From Bolinopsis microptera (Eukaryota > Ctenophora > Tentaculata > Lobata > Bolinopsidae): a stretch of 64,000 nt of DNA. Made by a program: the position numbers and the translations under genes. Of the stretch, positions 1-14,400 are shown one piece after another. The stretch lies in assembly GCF_026151205.1 (NCBI RefSeq), contig NC_087084.1, forward strand, positions 10,629,453 to 10,693,452, given 5' to 3'. The notes beneath the pieces were generated by a model that was not told the DNA's origin, did not search any database, and saw only the letters and a list, made by a program, of their open reading frames with translations. Numbering within the stretch: position 1 is the stretch's first letter; every line of letters begins with the position of its first letter.

Positions 1-282
1 TTTGTAGATCTACCTCTCATAGTGAATTATTTGTAGATCTACCTCTCGTAGTGTATTATTTGTAGATCTACCTCTCGTAGTGTATTATTTGTAGATCTAC
101 CTCTCGTAGTGTATTATTTGTAGATCTACATTCTACCTCTCGTAGTGTATTATTTGTAGATCTACCTCTCGTAGTGTATTATTTGTAGATCTATCTCACG
201 TAACGTGTTAGTTTGGAGATCTACCTCTCGTAGTGTATTATTTGTAGATCTATCTCACGTAACGTGTTAGTTTGGAGATATA
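1..282. repeat. 29-bp tandem satellite
   Basis: About nine head-to-tail copies of a 29-bp unit built around TTGTAGATCTACCTCTCG and a spacer GTAGTGTATTAT. The last copies are diverged and carry ACGTAACGTGTTAG instead of the spacer. The array runs off the left edge, so its full size is unknown. Confidence 0.9.
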
Positions 283-2636
283 GCGGTGGCCCGGTGGACG
301 CCCTTGAATTATCCCCATTAGTATAATATCATATTTTATTATATATTATATTATATACAACACGTTGCGGTGGTGCGATGTTACCTGCCTATTATCCCTA
401 TTAAGGTCATATTTTTGAGTGATTGGAACTAGTTCAATGTAACCTATTTCATAAAGTCTCACGTATTACAATTGTGCCCTCTTAATTTTATTGCTGTTTT
501 CTACATTTGCATTAGGTTCTGTTAGTTGTTTGACTATCTCTGGTTTATTTCTAGAAGACTATTTAGTAATTTAGTTATTTAATATCATTTTGGTGAAATA
601 TCCTCACTCATTTTCATCACAGAATTGTCTAAGGTTTAAGATCGCTTTCTTTTTTAATTATTCTCAAAATCGTAAATAAGGTTTTGTTCAAGTAGACAGT
701 ATCGGTAATGGATTTTAATGGACGGTTACTATAGAAACTATAGCTTGTTCCCTAGCAACAGCTATTTATTACCTTGTGATTGGATTGAACAGCATGACAT
801 CACTAAAATTAACATAATTCTGGAAGAAAAAGCAACAGTTTAAGTTTTTACATAATTTACTTTATCACTTATGTAGTATTAGTATTTATGTCTTTCTTCT
901 GGCACTGTTAATTAATAATAATACGGTTTACGGTTAAGTATCGCAAAAATCGAGTTATGGAACAAAATTAGGTGTTTTCATCACATCATTTCTGTATCGC
1001 ACTTCAAGTTCTGTACCACTCAGTGTCCAGTGATCAGTTGTTTATTGGTCCTACGAAGATATTCTATTCTGCTGAAAATGGAATGTATGTATTAGGACAA
1101 CATCTAATTAATAATCGAATCCGCACATTTGGATTTTGGGCGTTTAGCGTTTAACTAGAACTTGATATGAAGCGGGTGTGGAAAACCAATAATATCCCAA
1201 AATTGAAAGATTCTTCTCTGCGGAAATCTTCCCGGCTCATTAGTATTCCGTTCTGCTAGTTCTCGTTGGACTATGATCTTGGCGTTGAAAGACGATATTT
1301 CCGATTGTTATAAAAAATGCAGCTGTTCAAGAATTCACTGGAGTAGATCACATTTGTTGGTAATCCCAGCAAATAGTTAGTATATAATCAAAGGATGACT
1401 TTGATGAAATATTTGCAATACTCACTGACCAATTTTACATTTCCAATTTGTAATCATACCATTAGGACCGTTGCTACAGCACTCTTTATGAAATGGTAAA
1501 TAACTAGTATAGTAACTACTTCTAGTAAAATCAGAAACTAGATTTCTTCGAAAGAGCTCGCAACTGGTTTCCTAGAAACGCCGCTCAGAAGGAAAAATGA
1601 TCACGCGGGCAAAATAATCACGTGAGCAAAATAATCACGTGTAAGCACATTTTTTACTGTTTACAAGGGATGGAATGGAATGGAATTCTCCGCGGCATCA
1701 AGAGATAAACTTGGAAATAAGAAATTATTATGTTGATAAAATTCGGATGACTGAGAAGATAACTTCCGGTCCCTACCCGGCTGTCCTTCCAGCCCCTACT
1801 CCCATCTAATTTAATCATAATCTGTTCGTCTGACCATTTTTACCTGAAAATTTCCCCCTTACTCTTAACATTTCAATCCCAATTAAAATAGCAACAGTTT
1901 ATTACAGCTTTGTTTGTTTGTTTATAGAACCCGTCCACAATCTCGTATCGGAAAATGACTAAACTCAGTTCTGAGCGTGAATACGGGTGGTATTTCAGCT
2001 TTAAGTGCTCTTTAAAATCGGCCATAAATGTATTGGAATAGAGTTAAAGGACTGTTTGCTTGAAGTAATAATAGACGGTTTCGTGTTGAAAACTGTGCTC
2101 AAAACAAAATGTGCTAGAATTAAATGAAATTGGGAAACAGAAGGTGAAGAATGTAAAACATCGAACAAAGTCCTCGGATCCAAGTGTGCGACGCTTCTTC
2201 TAGAAAAAAAAAACAAATATTTGCGAGAAGAATAAATCGTAGCCTATTAAACTTGACTAATGTGGCGAGTTATTCTAAATTGTAGTCCAGTGCACTGTAT
2301 ATCTCAATTTGGATACCTTCATATTTACATACCTGTATGTTTACATATCTGCACCACTCTACACTGCCCACCATAACCACATATTATGCAACTAGTTAGA
2401 AAATGCATGACTGGAGGCTACAACTTGTGCTTTCTGTAGAAATGAGAATCACCGCAAAAAATGGTTTTACATTGTTCATTCGCCGACATATCCATCTGAT
2501 CACAGTTTATAAAATCTATATATATTATACGCCTTATGAAAAATTTAATATGTTGTATTACTTGATATGATGACTGTACAACCATAGGTTGTGTCTTGTG
2601 TAATACGCTAGAGTGGAGTTAATTTATAGGGCCCCA
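283..2636. other. No supported gene
   Basis: AT-rich sequence with only short random open frames. A 17-bp motif with AATCACGTG is repeated three times near 1610-1645. No exon with consistent splice sites was recognised. Confidence 0.5.
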
Positions 2637-2637
2637 T

Positions 2638-2640
<3 letters not shown>

Positions 2641-2705
<65 letters not shown>

Positions 2706-3030
2706 TGTGTTTGTGTGTGTGATAGTCTGTGTGAGTATGACGTGTGGCTGTGTGTGACTTGTTTGTGATATGTAGCGGTCTGTGTGTGATGTGTGATTGT
2801 CTGTGAGGTTGTCTGTGTGCTCTGTGGAGGTCTGTGTATGATGTGTGCTGGTAATTACAGAGTAATGACGGAGGTAACTCTCCTGTTTCCGTAGAAAGTT
2901 TGTGCGAGTTCTGCGGAACATCAACCGAGAGAGAATATTGGTCTCTCTCTCACTCTCTCTCTCTCTCTCTCTCACTCTCTCTCTCTCGCCATGTTAAGTA
3001 TACTCTCTCTCAGACTCACTCTCTCTCTTG
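2641..3030. repeat. GT and CT microsatellites
   Basis: A (GT)n run of about 60 bp at 2641-2705 decays into TGTGTG-rich sequence to about 2860. A (CT)n tract at 2943-3030 follows. Open frames here are low-complexity artefacts. From 3031 to 4285 nothing gene-like is visible. Confidence 0.9.
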
Positions 3031-4295
3031 CTCTTTGTTGAGTTCTGTTTTGTCAGTTCTCCTTTCTTTCTGTGGAACTTTCTTGAATGTTCCGTACTTG
3101 TTTTGTTATAGCTACTTGATACTTCAGTGTTTTGCTGTGTTTATTACATGACGCTACTGCTACTACCAGTTTTAAGAAGACCTACCTTAGCAGACTAGTA
3201 ACTGCAGTTACTCTGCTGCTCTTGTTCTGCTTTTGGCTTTCGGAATGTTGAGATCAGTTAAACACTAATTATTTACTTTTGTTAAATATGTTGCCACGTT
3301 TTAGCTGACATTTGTTGTTAACTATTTCAACATGTTAACATTTGTCGTATTTTTATCGTCCGTCTTCTCTTCATGACAGTTATATTATGATACTCATGTC
3401 TCATCGACACTGATGCTTCCCTCTCCCAGTATTACTGCATATATTGCTACATTGTACAGTACCTGTTAGCAGCGTCTTGCAACTTAGTATCTTTAGTATA
3501 CGCAACCTGTTATTCGTACAGACCTCGTCGCTAGCCTTTTTTAACTGAAACTTTTCTCACTTAAGAGAAGATATGCTGTTAAAACGCTAATACAAGACTT
3601 TGTCGAAGGACAAAAACCATTATATCAGAGGTATCAAATATTTGAAATGTCGCAATAAATATGAAAAATGTGGGCACGTAGCCAAGAATTGAACTCCACG
3701 TACACAGATTTGTATCATCACTGTACACACTGTACACACTGTATACACTGTAGTGGTATACATATCCATTTCATTATTAGTCCACTAATACAATCTCATT
3801 ATCTCATGTTTCATGTCACCTAGAGTATTACCCACTTATAACCTATCAAGTGTGTGCGAGTGTATGATTGTTAAGGGTTTATAATTATACAGTGTCTGGG
3901 TAATTCAGGGATAATTTATGAAAATGTTCAAAAGTAATGCAAAATTTTTGTGCTACTAAATGTAAGAATTGATTTAGTAAAATTGATAATCAAACATAAA
4001 GATGAACCATTAAATAATTACATAGACCATTAAATAATTAGCCCAATAATTAAATAATTTACTGACTAATTAAATAATTATCTGTATAATTGACAGAGCT
4101 GCCTGGATAATTACAGATCTAGCTGAACAATAACGTAAAACACCTCATAATTATGTAATACAGGCAGTGTCTCCAGGCGTCTGTAAAATGTAAATACGCC
4201 AGTTTTGCTTGCAACATAACGTAATGCCCAGTTATATCTTTGAGTCGCTAATTTCGTACTTGGGAGAGGCAGGAACAGGAACCATTTGAAATATT

Positions 4296-4692
4296 ACCTA
4301 GGAACCAATATTACGTGTTTTATTACGCTATTCAGACGCACTGGGGGAACCACTACCATTACCTTGGAACCAATATTACGTGTTTTATTACGCTATTCAG
4401 ACGCACTGGGGGAACCACTACCATTACCTTGGAACCAATATTACGTGTTTTATTACGCTATTCAGACGCACTGGGGGAACCCCTACCGTCTACCATTACC
4501 TTGGAACCAATATTACGTGTTTTATTACGCTATTCAGACGCACTGGGGAACCACTACCATTACCTTGGAACCAATATTACGTGTTTTATTACGCTATTCA
4601 GACGCACTTGGGAACCACTACCATTACCTTGGAACCAATATTACGTGTTTTATTACGCTATTCAGACGCACTGGGGGAACCACTTTTACGTT
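4296..4692. repeat. 65-bp tandem satellite
   Basis: Six near-identical copies of a 65-bp unit containing TATTACGTGTTTTATTACGC and GACGCACTGGGGGAACCACT. One copy carries a small insertion near 4485-4495. Because 65 is not a multiple of three, the frames shift between copies, so the overlapping open frames here are not proteins. From 4693 to 7496 no gene is supported. Confidence 0.9.
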
Positions 4693-7496
4693 ATTCAGTA
4701 GGAATTCTACTAAGGTGGGGCCATTTCTAGAAATCTAGAAAGATATCTACATATTATATTCTAATGATTAGTTGTTGCTTGGTTTCCCATATATTTCTGC
4801 ATAAACGTGAAGGAGGAAAGAGAGCCGGGTTACCAGTGCTACGTCACAACTCACGTCACATCACGTGTCACAGATCACGTGTCACAGATCACGTTACGTT
4901 ACAAACACTATTAATGAACTTGGAAGCTTATAAAAACACACTTTTTAGTAGCATAAAGTAGTTTTTGTCAGATATTTAACCTTTTATTGATGCATGTCTA
5001 TTGAAATATACCAACAGTTGAAATATATTTATCTTGCAGTTGCAGTTCTTCCGACCTGATAACTATTGCTAGTTGTTATCCCAATACTGATAGTTGGATA
5101 TATATCCGGTTGTAATCCCCAGTTGTTTCACAGAATCTCGCGGAGTAACCTCTCAACTCTCAACTCTTTATACAGTTTCCCAGCTACAACTAAAGAGCTC
5201 TTTATTACTTGAGAGCCAGTATTATCATTGTAAAGGGACCACCACATCTCGCTTATTCTTTATAACTCTGTCTTGAAGTGGTTGTTTCTCGAGCTCTGTT
5301 GAACCTGCGCACTTTTTCTCAAGAACAAATATGATGTTTGAAAATAAATCTGTACGCGCTAAATTTCACGCGCTTTTACAAAGTGCGTGAAAAGATAAAC
5401 GACCATGATCACCTTTTTCAAAAAGCCCTAAAACGTTTAGCGGTTATCAAACTCCCCGCCTTCCACTTACATACCAGACAAGTGTCGGGCAGTTGGCAGC
5501 CTCTGCCTCCCCCTAACTAGCACACTGCGATAAAGCACTCGGACACCCGGTTTTCTGGGGAAGTGAAGCAATGGGGGTGTTTGATGAATTTAGCTGAATG
5601 TCCGCTTCTTCGGAACTCACCCACTTACCTTCACGGCTCCGTCACCCAATCTGCAGAATTCTACCTCTCAAATCTAATGTGAGACTTCATAAATCTAATG
5701 ACACTCCAAAAGCTAAAGCTTGATAAACAGTATTAAATTTCTTATTTTGGATTCCTCCGAAAGTGCAATTAAGTCACGTGGTGAGACCCAGGGTCGGGTC
5801 TAATTTCCCGGTTACATGGGCCCTGGTTGTTAGTTCTGTTTCATCGTGCTGGTTTCATCTCTTGTCACACACAGTAGATGGTTTTTGTTGCTAGTTTCCT
5901 CTTTTCTCTCCATTTTCCAGCTCCATGAATTCTTCTCAGCTTCTTTTAGCGACATTAATATTCTGTACGTGGTCCGTGGTCGCCACTTCAAATAAAAGGA
6001 GACCAGGTTGTTTCTTTTCATTAGTCAATGTTTTAATGTATTAATATTTCAGTTCTTTTTTTCTCTCTGGTTCTACACCAACACATCTCGTCCATTGTTA
6101 CAATAAACAATGTTCTTTACGGAGTTATAGACAACTTGTGTAACAGTCTAACAATATGTGTGCAGTTAGAATACACCATCCCATGAGAATTGAGAGACTG
6201 TAGAGGCCTGGTTCCATGGTTGAGGCCAGGACACGTGATATGGGCCAGGGCCTACATTAATTCAACTCTCAGAATTCTCTTTTGTGTCACGTGGGCCTTT
6301 TTTGAGTTACACTCAATTGCTCCCTCTCCTCTTTGTTTAGACGTTCCCATTCTCTAGGGAACTCTTTCAGTTACTTTTCTCGCTGGTTTTACATGGCCTC
6401 TTGTTTTATATCACTTTGTTATAGTGATAACAGTTACCCCGTTCCGTGCGAGAGGTATGGGTGGAAGTTGTTGTGAACTTATTTTTAAGTCTAGAAAAAG
6501 TTTACAATAAGTTTTATTGTTGATATATGTTCAGACGAATACGACATAACAAAGGTCCGACGGAATAATAATAATTAATTATTTTACTGAAATTCTGTAA
6601 CTGCTAGATTTGAGGCAGGTTTGTAGTTCTTCAGAAAGTTAATTCCTGAATGTCCCTATAATACCGTGTCCAATAACGCCGCTTAGTGTTAGTAAAGTAC
6701 GGTATCATAGCTTCTTAGGGTCTTATCATACGGCATATCAATTATATTAATAATCTGAATTCCGTATAGTAATTAATCTTTCCAAAACTCTAAGAATTAC
6801 TTCAACACTTCTGAATTGTATGTTTCGTTTTTCACTCTCCTGATTGGGTCGATCATGATTGATTACTAGGGAGGGCAGCATCCAAGAAGCCCGACCCAGT
6901 CCATGGATTTCGTTCAGTAGACAGTAGAGCACCATGCCAGGAATTGGAATATTTGTTGTTGTTAATCATAATGGTGATTGATAATACTCCACATAGATAG
7001 AATGACTTATATACCACATTTTAATCGTAATCTTTAATTTCATTCAGCAATTTACTACGTTACAATTAATGCTAGTCGTAACTAATAGCATCCAAGATAC
7101 TATTCATTCCATCATGTCAATGTCATAAGTAGACTGGTATGCCCACATCCAGAAATATTTAAATTTCCTCGCTGTTCAATGTTTCTCCCCTAGAAATTTT
7201 CTCATGCCCTGAAAGGTCATCTAAAAATTTCCTCTTTGGACATCATATAAAATCCAAAATTTCCTCGCAGATTATTTGGCATTCCACCGCTTTTCTGATT
7301 GGTGAACGTAAAATTATCTGCTAACCATCATGTCATAAGTAGCCCGAAGTAAATACTATCCACTCACTTATTAAATAAAAGTTCTAAACAAGGGATAGCT
7401 AAAAAGAACGCCCAAGTCGAATATTTCCCTAAAACAAATAACTTAATGTCAAAAATTTCTCTTGTCAAATGCTAAATTACGGAGATAGTAGACATC

Positions 7497-7820
7497 AAAC
7501 AAACACTGATTAGGCTAGACGTTATAACTAGCAATAAGGTGAAAAGTATCTGTAAATTGTTAAACTAAAATACTTACTTTGAAGTAATTAGTTTAACATT
7601 TGTAGATACTTTTCGCTTCTGAATTATATTACAAAACTTAATAGTTACATAACCCGAACCGCAACAAACACTGGTTAATATTAGGCTAGACGTTATAACT
7701 AGCAATAAGGTGAAAAGTATCTGCAAATGTTAAACTAAAATACTTACTTTAAAGTTACTAGTTTAACATTTGTAGATACTTTTTGCTTCTGAATTATATT
7801 ACAAAACGTAATAGTTGGTC
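7497..7820. repeat. Tandemly duplicated palindromic repeat
   Basis: Two adjacent copies of about 160 bp share the block TTAGGCTAGACGTTATAAC. Each copy folds on itself: GAAAAGTATCTG in the left half is complementary to the AGATACTTTT region in the right half, and GTTAAACTAA to TTAGTTTAAC. This resembles a duplicated foldback or MITE-like element. No coding potential. Confidence 0.7.
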
Positions 7821-8464
7821 TGGATTTATTACATGAATTTCCTCCACATACCGGGGCTTGGTGCCGGGATCACATCGGTGGTAATTAAATAAAAATATAC
7901 ACAATCATAATCACATAACAATATAAAATTTTCATTTGTCATATTTGGTTAAAAAGTGTTATTTCAAGTTCATTTACCCCAACTTCCAAGCTATTTTGGG
8001 ATGTTGTTTATGCTTCTGATATTATATATTTTTATAATATAATGTCGGAAAGTTTTGATAATAAGGTTTCCTGCCCGGAAACGATGCATAACTGCATTTA
8101 ACAGATACTTAATCACAATTAAACAAGCCCCGGCGATAGGCCACACTACCGCCACATCAGTGCACACTGTAGAGGACTGAGGGGCTTGTTTTTAGGACGC
8201 AGTCACTGTGCTTTTCATCAACTTTATTGTAATTTACGGCTTCTCTTCTTATATTAATACTCTCTATACTTGAATTCAGTATGCTTACAATGCTTACAAT
8301 GCTTACAATGCTTACAATTGAATTTGCGAATAAACACATACAAGCAGTATATTTATTATTTATTTATTATCTTAAGAACCGGGAAATGTTCATTGTTCAA
8401 TAAACATTCAAATCACATACTTAAATAAGATTTTTATTATTGGCGCTTTACTTCTTATTCTTAA
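7821..8464. other. Upstream flank of the PARP-like gene
   Basis: No exon is recognised. A 10-bp motif TGCTTACAAT is repeated four times at 8281-8318. Promoter or 5' UTR sequence of the next gene may lie here, but no core element can be picked with confidence. Confidence 0.35.
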
Positions 8465-11400
8465 ATGGATACATCGAGATTTTGTCAGAATTTGCATTGC
8501 CCTTTGATGTCGACGATTTTATTATCAAACCATTTGAACAAGTATCTTGTAGCACTGCAAATGATAGAGCACATCTATTTCGAGCTAGAATGCGACTGCT
8601 CCCCTAACTTTGAGGAGGTAAGTTTAAAATAAAATTCGTAATATATACATATTTAATAAAAACACGATATACATAATTTATTAATTATTAATGGTATGTG
8701 TACAATATGTGAGGCTAATATGTGGGCTTTAAAGATAAAGGTCGATTTAAAACTGTAAGCTTGATTTATGATCGTATTGATAAGGATAAAGATAAGCTAA
8801 TTTAGTAAGACTAGCTTATTGACAAGTTAGCTGAATTGCTCGCTGCTAACTTTAGCAAGAATTCTTAGAACTGTCAAGATTAGATAGGAAACATTCCGAC
8901 GAAATTCTGAAGAAATCTGGAAACGAATACGTAACGATAAATTTGGCATGATGAACGAAATGGCCACCAAAAACTCAAACAAACGATTTGAAACAATTTG
9001 TGTGACACGTGGCTTAATGTCCCTTCCTGTGTGACGTCACGTGACGTCAAGTCAGGTGATTTGCTAACACGTGGTGTTTCAGGACAAAGGAGGACACCTA
9101 GAATACTCCCGTGTAATGTGTTACAACGACCTGTCCAGAGGAGACGCTGAGGACTTCCTAAGAGGACTTCCAGCCGGCTCTTATCTTGTCAGACCCTGCT
9201 CCGATAAGGCGGGAAATAAACTATCTTTATCAGTCGTGTGAGTACATCCTTACACAAACAATTCTAATACTCCTCTTCTTCTCACTTCATGCTCCTTCTT
9301 TATTTTCCTCTTCTTCTCACTTCATGCTCCTTCTTTATTCTCCTCTTCTCACTTCATGCTCCTTCTTTATTTTCCTCTTTTCAATTCATGCTTCTTCTTT
9401 ATTTTCCTCTTCTTCTCACTTCATGCTCTTTCTTTATTTTCCTCTTCTTCTCACTTCATGCTCCTTCTTTATTTTCCTTTTCTCACTTCATGCTCCTTCT
9501 TTATATTCCTCTTCTCACTTCATACTTCTTCTTTATTTTCCTCTTCTTCTCACTTCATGCTCCTTCTTTAGTTTCCTCTACTCCTCACACCTTGTTCCTT
9601 TATTTTCCTCTACTCCTCACTGAATCCTACAATCCTGACACCCTCTATTTCAGGAGTGAAGAGAGTGGGCCTCTGAACCACTACCTTATAAGACTAGATA
9701 ACGGCTACAAACTTGAAGGAAGACATGACAGATTCTGCTGCTTAAAGAGCTTTCTTAAAGCACATTCTCAGTATTACCTGGGATTACAAGTCAAACTTAG
9801 GATACCCATCTTCTCCAGTGAGTAATTTACTAGTAATACTTGGAAACCAGTGTATTTTACTGTTAAGTAATTAGGTTACCTCGTATAAATCAATTTAGTG
9901 TACAATGTATACGTGTACACTATAAACTGTACACTGTGTACGTTTTGTTTTAGAACTCTTCCTTTAAACGTTTCTAACAGTGTTATTCAAGGATCGCTGT
10001 TTCACATGATAGAGATCTGGGAGTATGAAACTAGCCGGAGCAGGTGGGAAGGCTTCTCACAAGAACAAACATACAGACTAGCTACTCTCCGCAAGACCAT
10101 CAACCCTGTACACACATTCGAGGACGGATCTACTGTTAATGTAAAGGTAAGTTTCACCATTTTAATGAAGGTCTACTTAATGTAAAGGTAAGTAATGAAG
10201 ATCTATTGCTTTGCTGTTTCCATTGCTGTGTGCTAGTCGTATTGGATGTAATTAAACTGTGTTAACTTATGAAATATTTCAAAATTTGTCTTCTTCTCGT
10301 ATCATATCATAAGTAGTCCTGCCCGGCTGCCCTATTTCTGCGTAGAGGTCTTCTTAGATAGTAGATATTATTACCTAGTACAGTACAGCTGGTAGATGAT
10401 ACCCGGTACAGCTGGTAGATATTACCCGGTACAGCTGGTAGATGATACCTAGTACAGCTGGTAGATGATACCTAGTACAGCTGGTAGATGATACCTAGTA
10501 CAGCTGGTAGATGATACCTAGTACAGCTGGTAGATGATACCCGGTACAGCTGGTAGATGATACCTAGTACAGCTGGTAGATGATACCTAGTACAGCTGGT
10601 AGATGATACCTAGTACAGCTGGTAGATGATACCTAGTACAGCTGGTAGATGATACCTAGTACAGCTGGTAGATGATACCCGGTACAGCTGGTAGATGATA
10701 CCCGGTACATCTGGTAGATGATACCCGGTACAGCTGGTAGATATTACCCGGTACAGCTGGTAGATGATACCTAGTACAGCTGGTAGATGATACCCGGTAC
10801 AGCTGGTAGATGATACCCGGTACAGCTGGTAGATGATACCCGGTACAGCTGGTAGATGATACCTAGTACAGCTGGTAGATGATACCTAGTACAGCTGGTA
10901 GATGATACCTAGTACAGCTGGTAGATGATACCCGGTACAGCTGGTAGATGATACCCGGTACAGCTGGTAGATGATACCCGGTACAGCTGGTAGATGATAC
11001 CCGGTACAGCTGGTAGATGATACCCGGTACAGCTGGTAGATATTACCCGGTACAGCTGGTAGATGATACCTAGTACAGCTGGTAGATGATACCTAGTACA
11101 GCTGGTAGATGATACCCGGTACAGCTGGTAGATATTACCCGGTACTGCTGGTAGATGATACCTAGTAGAGCTGGTAGATGATACCCGGTACAGCTGGTAC
11201 CCATTACCATTCATCATATTCCCTGAAATGCTCCACAATTCTTCACCCGCAATTAACAAATTGTGATGTAAGATTGCTCTCTATGTTATAATGTTACGTT
11301 CTCTTTAAATTCTTTATTATGTTCCCTATATATTTTTTTATACAGGGTGGGCCAAAAGTCAGTGTGCAAACGTTGGGTCTTATACCTCCGCCGTGTTTTA

Positions 11401-14400
11401 TATTTGAGAGCTGTTGCTTTGCAGATGGCATACTGTACTTACTGGTTCGAGGATTCCGTCGTCAAAATTTGAAAATTCGAATATTTTAGACCACGCCCAT
11501 TCAATATTAAAACACCTATATTGTTTTCTCTGAACATGATGAACGCCTAATTTTTTCAGAGACGGTAGATTATCAAATGTTGCATATGATCTGAAAACAT
11601 GAGGCAAAACGGATTAGAAATGACGAAGTTATCAAGCATTTTGTGTATCTCGTTAACAAAATTGACTGGGTGATTATGTGACACCGTGACACGACACCTT
11701 AATTGGGCACCCTTAACAATTCCCATAATGTTTAACGAGGTAGTTAACGGGGTCACCTTATCACGTGATTAGGTAAACCAATCACCTGATCACACGTAAT
11801 GAATAAACTCGTTATGCTTCATATCTCGGTCATCTGAGAAGCTACAGTTCTAATTCTTTCAGGACAAACGTAATTCGAATGGCCAAACACAATTCAATAA
11901 CATTTAGCTTGATCCGACTATCCAAACTATCAAATAAATGTGAAAATGAACCTCCATTTGAAAAAAATGAACGCGAATATTTTTCGAGTTGACAATTTCC
12001 TCGAACCAGTGGTGGTACTAAGTCATACCAGAAGGAATTATTTCAATTGGGCACTCAGTGACTGAGCTATTAAGGCCAACGTTTGCACACTGACTTTTGG
12101 CCCACCCTGTATAATATTTGGTGTATACCCTCTCTCTCTTTATATAATATTCTCTCTGAGCTCTCTCTCTATATGATATTCTCTCTCGCTCAGCTCTCTC
12201 TCTCTCTCTCTCTCTCTCTGTATGTACTGCTCTACAATTCACCTAATTCTTTCTCCGTCTCTCAGTAACCGCGTCACTAGATTCTGCAGAAGCAGAATTC
12301 GTCGAAATAACTGTTCTATCTGGTAAAAGTGGACAAGTCACCGGCTTCTCCAGAAGACGCGGTCTACTGATTTTAAATAGTCATAAGTCATTCCAGCTCA
12401 CAACGCACTGTTCGTATTTCTGTGGAAATATTAAGATGTCTGGTGCTACCAGCCGTTCTCAAGTCAAAACTGCGTACCGGATTATGTTTATATATTCCGG
12501 TTTATATTTATATATTTACATATATATTATATATTCCGGTACGCGGTTTTGATTTATATACGCGGTTTTAATGAAACACGGCTGCTTTTTCTAGAACGAA
12601 CTAAATATTTATAATTTAGTTCGAGACATATTTATGTTTGACATAATTCCGGTGACCTAAATGATTTGGGAACGAAAATATGGGAATTTTTTCCAAAAAC
12701 CGCCACATTTCGTACCCCACATTTCGTTCCCCAAATCATGGTATATGGGGAATTTTTTCATCTCCTTATTTTACAAAAATGAAACCCACTATTTGAGAAA
12801 ATTAAATACAAAGATATTCTCTGATAAGCTGTTTCATCTTGTAAACAATTTCTCCGGAGCCTTTGAAAATTAGCCTCAACTTAACTTCTAATTCACCAAA
12901 AGGTATAGGAAACCGACGGTGTCTGTAATCTTCCACTACTCCTGAAATTTCACCGCCGTGGCCAATATAGTAGTGACAGAGCTTGCTTACTTTTAATCAT
13001 AATGGAACGTGTCCCTTAAGTTGAAAGTCCTTAAGATCCTATGGTCCAGATTAGAAGTAAGGGTAAATGTAAAGGTCTTTTGAGAATAAAGCCTTAATAA
13101 GGGCCCTAATGTCCTGGTTACAGGTTACAGGTTACAGTGAGGGCCCTAATGTCCTGGTTACAGGTTACAGTGAGGGCCCTAATGTCCTGGTTACAGGTTA
13201 CAGTGAGGGCCCTAATGTCCTGGTTACAGGTTACAGTGAGGGCCCTAATGTCCTGGTTACAGGTTACAGTGAGGGCCCTAATGTCCTGGTTACAGGTTAC
13301 AGTGAGGGCCCTAATGTCCTGGTTACAGGTTACAGTGAGGGCCCTAATGTACTGGTTACAGGTTACAGTGAGGGCCCTAATGTTCTGGTTACAGGTTACA
13401 GTGAGGGCCCTAATGTCCAGGTTACAGGTTACAGTGAGGGCCCTAATGTCCTGGTTACAGGTTACAGTGAGGGCCCTAATGTCCTGGTTACAGGTTACAG
13501 TGAGGGCCCTTATGTCCTGGTTACAGGTTACAGTGAGGGCCCTAATGTCCTGGTTACAGGTTACAGTGAGGGCCCTAATGTACTGGTTACAGGTTACAGT
13601 GAGGGCCCTAATGTACTGGTTACAGGTTACAGGTTACAGTGAGGGCCCTAATGTACTGGTTACAGGTTACAGTGAGGGCCCTAATGTCCTGGTTACAGGT
13701 TACAGTGAGGGCCCTAATGTACTGGTTACAGGTTACAAGTAACATAACCTCCGGGGGGCGGAGTTAAACTCCCTCATTTCCACAGCTTCATTTCAACACG
13801 TGTTTGTGAGAATTGAATTACCACGTACCACGTACCATGCTGTGAGATCTATTCAATACAACACACATCTCTTAAAACAGCCACTCTCTCTCTGAGAGAG
13901 AGCAACACTTGCCTTATCACATACCGCGCTGGACTAACCATCTCTTATATCTGTAATAACACATACGCAGCAATTATAATGGCAACTACTATCCCACCAT
14001 GATTAGTACATTGTGTGGTGTACGCGTGTACGTGTTTTAACAAATATATGCGTGTTTTAAAATATACGTACGTGTTTTAACAAATATGCTGCACGTGTGT
14101 ACGTGTTGTAGTGTTGCACGGTGGGGTTCCACATTCCCTATTTACCCACACTGTTGGTTACACGGGATAGCGGGTCAAATTAACATATTGTAAGGAATTA
14201 CACAATACACATTAATCAAGGTAAGGTCTTTTCATCATGTGGCCATGTTGCCTCAAAATACGGTAACCGCTTGAATCTGATGTTATAACTAATGAGATCC
14301 TAGACTAATAGTAGAAATCTAAATAGTTTTGATAGACGGGGCCGGTGTACGGGGTTCCACAGTGTCTGGCTGTATTTTATTTCTGATTACTATAACAATA

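Noticed and set aside
9953-10012. Earlier acceptor (TTTTAG) for exon 4 of the PARP-like gene
   Set aside because: In the required phase it meets a TAA after seven codons; the acceptor at 10012 keeps the frame.
10376-11205. CRISPR-like array
   Set aside because: Units are contiguous, with no unique spacers, and the context is animal DNA.
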